Source of the DNA: Rufibacter latericius
Lineage (GTDB): Bacteria > Bacteroidota > Bacteroidia > Cytophagales > Hymenobacteraceae
Assembly: GCF_003721515.1 (NCBI RefSeq)
Contig: NZ_RJJD01000001.1
Coordinates: 958,736 to 1,022,735 of the forward strand
DNA length: 64,000 nucleotides
Direction: 5' to 3'
Under the pieces are notes generated by a model. That model ran no database searches. It was not told where the DNA came from and was given only the letters and a program-made list of their open reading frames with translations. A program made the translations under genes and the position numbers. Position 1 is the stretch's first letter, and every line of letters starts with the position of its first letter. Positions 57,797 to 64,000 of the stretch are shown in pieces.

Positions 57797-58876
57797 CTAT
57801 ATCTGAGGAGTTCCTTCTAAAGCCCGGGCGTTTTTACGTTCATGTTCAATCAGCCACTTCTTTCTTTCTAAACCGCCGCCGTAGCCAGTCAACTGGTTGT
57901 TCTTGCCAATGACACGGTGACAGGGTATCACGATGGAGATACGGTTATGACCGTTGGCCGAAGCTACGGCGCGCACGGCTTTGGGCAGGGCCAGTTTCTC
58001 GGCCTGGCTTTGGTAAGAGGAAGTAGCCCCGTAGGGAATCTCGTGGAGAACGCGCCAGACCTTTTGCTGAAACTCGGTGCCGGGCGTGTGCAGGGGCACG
58101 GTGAACGTTTTCCGGGTGCCGTTGAAATACTCGGCTACTTCGGTTTTAAGCTGAATCAAGTGTTCGTTCTCGCCGGTCAGGATGGTGGCATTGAGTCTTT
58201 TCTGCAGGTCACGGAATTCGGTCTCCAGCATCCTTCTATCGGTGAACTCCAGGAGGCAAACGCCCTGGGAAGTAGCGCAGGCGTACATAGGCCCCAAAGG
58301 CGTGGTAATCCGGGTGATGAGAATAATGGTTTTGTCTTGGCTGTCTTCGGGTGCGTTTCCCATCATTTTCTTGAAAGTGTACCCAAAACCGCTCAACGAC
58401 TCATAACCCGAGTCAAAGGCCGAGGCAGTCACGCTTTTCCCGGTTTTCAGTTCTTCGAAGGCTGTGTTGATCCTGATCATGCGTTGATAGGCCTGAAAGG
58501 TGATTCCGTGGTGTTTCTTAAACCATCTTCTAATTTTCTCGGGGGCTAAGCCGCGTTGCCTGAACTGGAAATCTGAGACTTTCTGCTGCGGGTTTTCCTT
58601 CACCAGTTGCATGGCTTCCAGTACTTCCTGGGGTGGCTGATGGGCGTGCTCGGTGGGTTTGCAGACTTTACAGGGACGGTAGCCGTTTTGCAGCAGTTCT
58701 TTGGCCTCAGTATAGAATTCTACGTTTTCGGGTTTGGGTTTACGGGCCCGGCAGGTGGCAATACAGAAGATGCCGGTGGTCTTGACGCCCACATAGAAGA
58801 TCCCGATGAACTGCTCATCTTTCCGGACCAGCGCCTGGTAGTATTTCTCTACGTCTTTTCTGTTGGTGACCAGCAT
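57797..58876 (-). CDS. ada: Ada: methylphosphotriester sensor, AraC regulator and O6-methylguanine methyltransferase
   Basis: A 359-residue bifunctional DNA repair protein. The start MLVTNRKDVEKYY is chosen because it puts the zinc-binding cysteines at 38, 42, 69 and 72, the same numbers as in E. coli Ada. Cys38 is the methyl acceptor for phosphotriesters. An open frame of 48 further upstream codons has no family similarity. An AraC-type helix-turn-helix region covers about 85-180 (FKKHHGITFQAYQRMIRI). The C-terminal methyltransferase covers about 195-350, with active-site Cys319 in IVIPCHRVIG. Methylated Ada normally activates its own gene. No partner repair gene is adjacent. Confidence 0.94.
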   Translation of the reverse strand: MLVTNRKDVEKYYQALVRKDEQFIGIFYVGVKTTGIFCIATCRARKPKPENVEFYTEAKELLQNGYRPCKVCKPTEHAHQPPQEVLEAMQLVKENPQQKVSDFQFRQRGLAPEKIRRWFKKHHGITFQAYQRMIRINTAFEELKTGKSVTASAFDSGYESLSGFGYTFKKMMGNAPEDSQDKTIILITRITTPLGPMYACATSQGVCLLEFTDRRMLETEFRDLQKRLNATILTGENEHLIQLKTEVAEYFNGTRKTFTVPLHTPGTEFQQKVWRVLHEIPYGATSSYQSQAEKLALPKAVRAVASANGHNRISIVIPCHRVIGKNNQLTGYGGGLERKKWLIEHERKNARALEGTPQI

Positions 58877-59149
58877 GGTGTACAAAATAAGTTGAACGTT
58901 TTCTTCTCTGTTAGCCCATCGGCTCGCGAGCCCTGGAGAACCAAGGTAAGCAGCGCGAAGCTGGGCTTTTTCTTCAAAGGAAGCGCAACAAGCGAAGGCC
59001 CGCAACCGAAAAATAGACAAGTATTTTTTACCTGCCAGAACTCAGTTTTCACAACTTTCTGTTCACCCAGGGCTAAAGTTGCAAATCTCTACACACCGCC
59101 CATTTCACCTGACTTGGCTGTTCATTTGCCTAATCTCCCTACTTCTTAT

Positions 59150-59194
59150 AAAACGAAGCCCCACCTGCTTTCTGCGCAAGTGGGGCTTCGTTTT
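59150..59194 (-). terminator. Terminator of asnB
   Basis: AAAACGAAGCCCCAC pairs perfectly with GTGGGGCTTCGTTTT around a 15-base loop. On the minus strand it follows the asnB stop and palindrome copy 27. Confidence 0.9.
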
Positions 59195-59222
59195 GAACCT
59201 GATTTTACGAAAACAGGCCTTA
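59192..59222. repeat. Dispersed palindrome, copy 27
   Basis: TTTGAACCTGATTTTACG and AAAACAGGCCTTA. It overlaps the asnB stop codon and touches the terminator stem. Confidence 0.65.
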
Positions 59223-60905
59223 TTCGGCGAGCTGGGTTTTCTGGTAGGCATCGGCGTGCACGTTGGCCACGGCCCGGCCCGAAGGATCGTTCATGTTCTT
59301 GAAAGAGGCATCCCACTCCAGCGCGATAGGCGTACTGCAGGCCACGGATGGCACCGAGGGTACCGACAGCGCGGCGGCATCGCTTGGGAAGTGCTTGGAG
59401 AAGATGGACCGGTAGTAGAATTCCTCTTTGCTGGCCGGTGGCTGAATGGGGAAATGAACGCTGGCATTAGCCAGTTGCTCATCACTCACCTTGTGGTTCA
59501 CCATTTCCTTGAGGGTATCAATCCAGTTGTAGCCTACGCCGTCTGAGAACTGCTCTTTCTGGCGCCAGGCCACGCTGGCGGGCAGGTAATCTTCAAAAGC
59601 CTTACGCAGCACCCATTTCTCCATGCGTTCGCCGTTGATCATTTTGTCCTGCGGGTTGATGCGCATGGCCACGTCCATGAACTCCTTGTCCAGGAACGGC
59701 ACGCGTCCTTCAATGCCCCAGGCGCAGAGTGATTTGTTGGCGCGCAGGCAGTCATACATGTGCAGCTTGTCTAGTTTCCGGACGGTTTCCTCGTGGAATT
59801 CCTTGGCGTTAGGCGCTTTGTGGAAGTACAGATATCCCCCGAAAATCTCATCGGAACCCTCGCCGGAAAGCACCATTTTGATGCCCATGGACTTAATGGC
59901 CCGGGCCATCAGGTACATGGGCGTGGAGGCCCGTACGGTGGTCACGTCATAGGTCTCCAGGTGGTAAATCACGTCTTTGATGGCGTCTATCCCTTCCTGG
60001 ATGGTGAACTTGATCTCATGGTGTACCGTGCCCAGGTGATCGGCTACGATGCGGGCAGCAGCCAGGTCCGGGGAGCCTTCCAGCCCGATGGCAAACGAGT
60101 GCAGTTGCGGCCACCAGGCGGCTTCCTGGTCATTGCTTTCAATCCGCCGCTCGGCGTATTTCTTAGCGATGGCCGAGGTGATGGAAGAATCCAACCCGCC
60201 GGAAAGCAGTACGCCGTAGGGCACATCGCTCATGAGCTGGCGGTGCACGGCGGCTTCCAGGGCTTCGCGCAGGGCCTGGATGTCTGTTTCGTTTTGAGCT
60301 ACGTTCTTGTACTCCTTCCAATCGCGGTCATACCATTTCTGGAAACCATCTTCCTGGCTGGAGAGGTAATGGCCCGGCGGGAACAGCTCTATTCTTGCAC
60401 ACTTGCCTTCCAGCGCCTTCAGTTCTGAGGCCACGTAGAACGTGCCGTTGGCATCCCACCCGATGTAGAGCGGAATAATGCCCATGTGGTCGCGGGCAAT
60501 GAGGTAGGCATCGTTCTCCGCATCATAGAGGGCAAACCCGAAAATACCGTTCAGGTCATCTAAGAATTGGTTGCCTTTTTCTTTATAGAGGGCCAGAATG
60601 ACTTCACAGTCAGACTTGGTCTGGAAATTATAGTCAATGGTGAGCCGATTTCTGAGCTCCAGGTGGTTGTAGATTTCCCCGTTGGCGGCTAGCACCAGGT
60701 TACCATCTTCACTGAACAAAGGCTGCTTACCCGAGGTTGGGTCAACAATAGCCAGACGCTCATGCGCCAGGATGGCATTCTCATTACTGTAGATGCCGCT
60801 CCAGTCCGGACCACGGTGCCGGATGCATTTGGCCATTTCCAGTAGTTGGGGCCGTAAAGTTTCAGATGATTCTTTTAGATCGAAGGCACAAACAATTCCA
60901 CACAC
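59220..60905 (-). CDS. asnB: Asparagine synthase B (glutamine-hydrolysing)
   Basis: A 561-residue asparagine synthetase. The start is taken at GTG (60905) because it makes the next residue Cys2, the N-terminal nucleophile of the glutaminase domain (CGIVCAFDLK). An ATG ten codons upstream would bury that Cys. The class II glutamine amidotransferase domain covers about 2-190 (MAKCIRHRGPDWSGIY; ANGEIYNHLELR). The ATP-dependent synthetase domain follows, with the PP-motif YGVLLSGGLDSSITSAIAKK near 230-249 and LSGEGSDEIFGGYLYFHKAP near 345. It makes asparagine from aspartate, glutamine and ATP in the cytoplasm. It is transcribed alone. Confidence 0.95.
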   Translation of the reverse strand: MCGIVCAFDLKESSETLRPQLLEMAKCIRHRGPDWSGIYSNENAILAHERLAIVDPTSGKQPLFSEDGNLVLAANGEIYNHLELRNRLTIDYNFQTKSDCEVILALYKEKGNQFLDDLNGIFGFALYDAENDAYLIARDHMGIIPLYIGWDANGTFYVASELKALEGKCARIELFPPGHYLSSQEDGFQKWYDRDWKEYKNVAQNETDIQALREALEAAVHRQLMSDVPYGVLLSGGLDSSITSAIAKKYAERRIESNDQEAAWWPQLHSFAIGLEGSPDLAAARIVADHLGTVHHEIKFTIQEGIDAIKDVIYHLETYDVTTVRASTPMYLMARAIKSMGIKMVLSGEGSDEIFGGYLYFHKAPNAKEFHEETVRKLDKLHMYDCLRANKSLCAWGIEGRVPFLDKEFMDVAMRINPQDKMINGERMEKWVLRKAFEDYLPASVAWRQKEQFSDGVGYNWIDTLKEMVNHKVSDEQLANASVHFPIQPPASKEEFYYRSIFSKHFPSDAAALSVPSVPSVACSTPIALEWDASFKNMNDPSGRAVANVHADAYQKTQLAE

Positions 60906-61083
60906 AATACTTGAATTTAAATTTACGATTATCAAATATCGTATGTTTTATCTAAAACGTTACTACAATTCGCAATAATTTTTACAATTCAATACAAATT
61001 GTTTAACCATTTAACCCTTTGGTTGAATACTTGAATTTACCTCTAGCACTTCTACAACGTCATCTGAAGGTGCAAACGAGGCA

Positions 61084-61116
61084 CAAAAAAGCCGCAGATT
61101 TCAAAACCATGCGGCT
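61084..61116 (-). terminator. Terminator of the ACT-domain gene
   Basis: On the minus strand AGCCGCA and TGCGGCT close a 13-base loop and are followed by TTTTTT. It lies after the palindrome copy 28 on that strand. Confidence 0.8.
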
Positions 61117-61153
61117 AAACCATGAAAACAAAGGTTTTTAGGGAGCGATCTGT

Positions 61154-61183
61154 TTTGGGGCAGTTTTTGTGAAAAGAGGCTCA
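61154..61183. repeat. Dispersed palindrome, copy 28 (degenerate)
   Basis: TTTGGGGCAGTTTTTG and GAAAAGAGGCTCA. It overlaps the stop codon of the ACT-domain gene and precedes its terminator. Confidence 0.55.
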
Positions 61184-61606
61184 TTTCTCAGGCATTTGGG
61201 AAAGCTGCGCCAAGACCTGCATTGCTTTCTGGGCGTGTTGTCGGTTTACAAAGATATGGTCATGGTAATAGGCGGCCACCACGTTGCAACTGATGCCTTC
61301 CTGCGCCAGGGCTTTAGAAAAAGCAGCGGTTAAACCTACCGCCTTCAGAGACGAATGCACGGTTAAGGTAATCCAGGCAGCGATAAAGGAATAAGGCAGA
61401 TTCAGGCGGTCGGCGGTTTCCTTCCTGAGGATGACGGTGGTGCCTTCCTCTTCCCGGAAGAACATGAGGGCCTCGGAGAAGTTAACCTGTGCGAGATCCT
61501 TTACTACGCAAAAGACATACTCACCTGGGTTTAGCTTCGGGTGTAAGGTCCTCAGCATTTTATCTACATCTGTTTCGCCGGTCATTTCCTGATTTTCAAT
61601 TATCAA
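61181..61606 (-). CDS. ACT domain-containing protein
   Basis: A 141-residue cytoplasmic protein with two ACT-like halves. The first half reads LNPGEYVFCVVKDL and the second SFIAAWITLTVHSSLKAVGL followed by FSKALAQEGISCNVVAAYYHDHIFV. This arrangement fits small stand-alone ACT proteins (DUF2241-like) proposed to bind amino acids. The start may also be Met8 (MTGETDVDK). The neighbouring GNAT gene upstream on the same strand is 22 bases away, so they are probably cotranscribed. Confidence 0.88.
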   Translation of the reverse strand: MIIENQEMTGETDVDKMLRTLHPKLNPGEYVFCVVKDLAQVNFSEALMFFREEEGTTVILRKETADRLNLPYSFIAAWITLTVHSSLKAVGLTAAFSKALAQEGISCNVVAAYYHDHIFVNRQHAQKAMQVLAQLSQMPEK

Positions 61607-61628
61607 AAACTAAAGGGTAAGGCCTGGC

Positions 61629-62135
61629 CTAGTTACTGAACAGCAGCAACTCTTCCTTGCTTTTGGGTAAAAGGGTGGTCTTGCTAAACTTTAACCCTAC
61701 TTTCTCTAAAAGACGGATTGATTTTGTGTTGTCTGGGGCAGTAATGGCCAGAACCTTGGGAATATGCAGGTGGGTAGTGGCGTACTCCATCACTTCGCTA
61801 GCAATTTCATACGCGTACCCTTGCCCGTTGAAATCTGGAAGGAAAGCAAATCCCAGATCTGGGTGCTCTAAGCCATCCCTGTTCACCAAGCCACACATGC
61901 CAATGGCGCGTTGGTCTTCTTTCCGCTCTACCAGAGACAACCCGTATCCATGCTGCTGATAGCTTTTCATGGGTCCGTTCTGCAGATAGAACTTGGCTTG
62001 CTCTGGGGTCTTTACGTTTCGGTCACCAATGAACTGCAACCACCCGGGACTGTTCATCAGGGTAATAATGAAATCCGCGTCTTGGAGGGTAAACTCCCGA
62101 AGCCTAAGTCTTTCCGTTTCCAGGATGGTTTTCAT
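61629..62135 (-). CDS. GNAT family N-acetyltransferase (RimJ/RimL type)
   Basis: A 168-residue acetyltransferase of the RimJ/RimL-like group. The typical opening is TERLRLREFTLQDADFI (about 6-22). A central GYGLSLVERKEDQRAIGMCGL (about 63-83, shown in part) and the acetyl-CoA region FAFLPDFNGQGYAYEIASEV follow. The C-terminal half reads NTKSIRLLEKVGLKF. Possible targets are protein N-termini or small amines; nothing in the context decides this. It leads a short operon with the ACT gene. Confidence 0.9.
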   Translation of the reverse strand: MKTILETERLRLREFTLQDADFIITLMNSPGWLQFIGDRNVKTPEQAKFYLQNGPMKSYQQHGYGLSLVERKEDQRAIGMCGLVNRDGLEHPDLGFAFLPDFNGQGYAYEIASEVMEYATTHLHIPKVLAITAPDNTKSIRLLEKVGLKFSKTTLLPKSKEELLLFSN

Positions 62136-62220
62136 AAAGTGATGCTAAAATAGGAATACTTCTCGCCTGGTCTGTTGGCCGTTGATGGTTAGCCCCAATG
62201 CTTCTGGTAGTGTCTGCCAA

Positions 62221-62718
62221 TTAAGACGCACCCTGGGCCGCTCCCGTTTCCGCCGGCTGCGACAGCAGCTTTTTGAGAAGCACCATCTGCCCTAAATGGT
62301 AATGCGCATGTTCAATCACCCCCTGGATGTTTCGGTAATAGCTCCCGTATTTTTCCTCCACGAAGGTTTCCCAGAGCTTACTTTCCGGCAACTGCTCTAC
62401 CAGTTGGGCAAGGTTTTCGGCATCGGTCCAGGATTCTTTCAGCAATTCTTCCCAAGCCTCCTGTGAGTGGATGGCTGGATGGTTGAAACTGTTGGCGTCT
62501 TTGGCGTTTAGGGGTTCTCCCTTCAATACCCGCAACACCGCCCTTACATAGTAATTGGTATGGTACACCAAGGCCGCAATGGTGTTTAAGGAGCCGACTT
62601 TGGCAGTAGCCTGCTGCCAGGTTACATCCGCGACATGTTCCCTTATGGTGGAGTCAGTCCAATTCTCCCCGAAATGAACTTCTCTTAAGTGCCTGGCAAG
62701 TTGCTGTGGAAGATTCAT
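62221..62718 (-). CDS. DinB-like four-helix-bundle protein
   Basis: A 165-residue protein started at MNLPQQLARHLREVHFGENW. The frame is open 25 codons upstream without family-like sequence. Histidines in LREVHFGENW, ALVYHTNYYVRA and VIEHAHYHLGQMVLL are placed as in DUF1572/DinB-like proteins that bind a divalent metal. The C-terminal tail (PAETGAAQGAS) is probably disordered. No function is known, and no gene partner is evident. Confidence 0.75.
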   Translation of the reverse strand: MNLPQQLARHLREVHFGENWTDSTIREHVADVTWQQATAKVGSLNTIAALVYHTNYYVRAVLRVLKGEPLNAKDANSFNHPAIHSQEAWEELLKESWTDAENLAQLVEQLPESKLWETFVEEKYGSYYRNIQGVIEHAHYHLGQMVLLKKLLSQPAETGAAQGAS

Positions 62719-62814
62719 AGGTTTTGGGTTTAAGGTTGGGTTTATTGGTAATGTTAAGGCTGAAGGATAATGTTTGGGGCATGAGGCGTGCAAGGCCGTG
62801 TGCCGAGGCTGCTT

Positions 62815-63819
62815 TTACACCTTATTGGCTGCTTTTATTTGATAGGTTTCACTTCTTTGTTTGATTATCTCCAGGATATTCTCCTGGAGATCCCGCATGA
62901 TCAGCTTACTCCAAAGACCGCTGTAAAAGTTGAACCTGGTAGAAAGCCTGAACTGCGAAGATAGATGAAGGACAATCTGGTCAGGGTTCATCTTCTCAAT
63001 CTCATACCTGCCTTCCAGAACATCGAAATACTTCCCTCCTACTAGAACGTGCTCGTCCAATGCCTTGGGTGGGATGGAATTCGGGTCTGCCTCGATACTG
63101 AAGGCCAAAATCCGTTGAACCTCCACCTGGGTCACCCTTTCGGTGAAGAACAGTCCCCTGGCGAAGATGGCCTTCCTTATCCCACCCACGGCAACCGTGT
63201 CCAGCTCCGCCTCGATCGGCCGTGGGAAACCCATGAACTGGAAGAGGGAGCCGTTGTTCTCGGTCTCTGAGATTCTGCTTACCCGTGTGATGTTATCCCA
63301 CACTGCCTGCTCCCCCGCATTGATGACGATGGTGGTGTGTTCGGTGAATATCCTTTCGGTCTGACCAAAATGGTTCTCCAAGGGAGCCAGCGCAAAAGGC
63401 AGGATAAGCCACAGGGAGACATGTGCCTTGCTTCGGTTCCTCTCGAAGAAATGAACCCCTATAAGCCCGCCAAGGAGCGCCATGAACAGAAAGACGGGCA
63501 AAGCCATCAAGGCGCAGATAATACCCTCCTTCTCCGAAAGGACGGAGATTCCAACCAAGCCGACTACCGCATAGAATGGCATCGTTACCGCCGCGATCTT
63601 CCTTGAGCTGGTGACGGTGTCCTGGTGGTAGGCGGTAATCAACCCAATCACGAAGGGCACCAGGAAAATGAAAGACATGGTCATAAGCCCGTAGGTCTGA
63701 AACAATGGTTCCCCTCCGTCCCAGGGGTACCTGAAGTCCTCCAAGGCGAATACCGCCCTTGACGCAAGGCCATAGGCGATTCCGTAGAAAAGGCCCTTCC
63801 AGTTTACTTTGCTTTTCAA
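62815..63819 (-). CDS. Membrane protein with C-terminal SRPBCC-like domain
   Basis: A 334-residue protein. The N-terminal half has about four to five membrane helices (roughly 8-25, 45-63, 75-95, 103-122 and 133-147). From about residue 163 a soluble domain starts with INAGEQAVWDNITRVSRI, then FSIEADPNSIPPKALDEHVL and GRYEIEKMNPDQIVLHLSS. It ends in a long helix (LWSKLIMRDLQENILEIIKQRSE). This order fits an SRPBCC/START-like ligand-binding fold, which usually holds a hydrophobic ligand. The fusion of such a domain to a membrane unit is unusual. The function is unknown. It is the last gene before the window edge. Confidence 0.7.
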   Translation of the reverse strand: MKSKVNWKGLFYGIAYGLASRAVFALEDFRYPWDGGEPLFQTYGLMTMSFIFLVPFVIGLITAYHQDTVTSSRKIAAVTMPFYAVVGLVGISVLSEKEGIICALMALPVFLFMALLGGLIGVHFFERNRSKAHVSLWLILPFALAPLENHFGQTERIFTEHTTIVINAGEQAVWDNITRVSRISETENNGSLFQFMGFPRPIEAELDTVAVGGIRKAIFARGLFFTERVTQVEVQRILAFSIEADPNSIPPKALDEHVLVGGKYFDVLEGRYEIEKMNPDQIVLHLSSQFRLSTRFNFYSGLWSKLIMRDLQENILEIIKQRSETYQIKAANKV

Positions 63820-63871
63820 TTTCTAAATAAATCTGAAGGTATTGAAATGATTAAAGATACCGCCAACGTAC

Positions 63872-63921
63872 TTGTGTAAACGACGGCAAAGGCCGTCGGC
63901 CGTAGCATGACTTTTACACAA
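63872..63921. repeat. Nested inverted repeat near the window edge
   Basis: Outer arms TTGTGTAAA (63872-63880) and TTTACACAA (63913-63921) enclose an inner hairpin CGACGGC/GCCGTCG (63881-63898). It resembles neither the dispersed palindrome nor the terminators. It may be an end of a mobile element, but no transposase is visible. Confidence 0.55.
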
Positions 63922-64000
63922 TCCTATGTTTGCAAAAACTAATTAACTTGTATAAAAGAGAAGAAAGGAAGGAACAAGATTCATTATACAATAAGGCCCT

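Overview
The window looks like a chromosomal piece of a polysaccharide-degrading member of the Bacteroidota, most likely of the Cytophagales/Hymenobacteraceae type. This is an inference. The supporting observations are a periplasmic-propeller hybrid two-component system, a type IX secretion C-terminal domain, SusB-like GH97 enzymes, the lipoprotein TamL next to TamB, TAnnTTTG-type -7 boxes, few clear Shine-Dalgarno sequences, and moderately high GC with AT-rich intergenic DNA. No rRNA, tRNA, CRISPR array, prophage or intact insertion sequence was seen.

Layout. 1-5596: end of a GH3 glycosidase and two tandem GH97 alpha-glucosidases. 6031-8509: small housekeeping or accessory genes (DinB, WYL regulator, DUF1801, small membrane protein). 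8649-20706: sugar permease, GH9 endoglucanase, a 1390-residue hybrid two-component regulator, a GH3 lipoprotein and an AraC regulator. 21272-32996: a plus-strand mannan operon: GH26, sodium:solute symporter, GH130 phosphorylase, 2-epimerase, a second GH26 with CBM and T9SS tail, GH27 alpha-galactosidase, SGNH acetylesterase and GH5. 33185-38986: an unusual lipoprotein, an orphan 4-helix-bundle sensor, an SDR and a TolB-propeller/amidohydrolase fusion. 39795-47049: a minus-strand cluster of GMC dehydrogenase, Tat-exported small subunit, cytochrome c, Gfo/Idh/MocA oxidoreductase, DUF1080 and two TIM-barrel isomerase-like proteins. It resembles a glucoside 3-dehydrogenase / 3-keto-glycoside pathway. 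47442-63819: TerC, YajQ, GNAT, lipocalin, TamB-TamL, Ada, AsnB, ACT, GNAT, DinB and a membrane-SRPBCC protein.

How the genes fit together. Secreted and periplasmic GH26/GH5 enzymes would cut mannan, while GH27 and the esterase remove galactosyl and acetyl groups. The symporter would import mannobiose. The epimerase would convert it to mannosylglucose, and the GH130 enzyme would phosphorolyse that to mannose-1-phosphate and glucose. GH9, GH3 and GH97 extend the range to glucomannan and alpha-glucans. No SusC/SusD pair lies in the window.

The most striking unexplained signal is a family of about 28 dispersed palindromes of 31-40 bp (half-site near TTTARGGSCTGWTTT). They lie almost only between genes, mostly just after stop codons. 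In six genes the order is stop codon, palindrome, then a separate classical terminator, which would put the palindrome in the mRNA 3' untranslated region. This may be a lineage-specific RNA element or a REP-like mobile palindrome.
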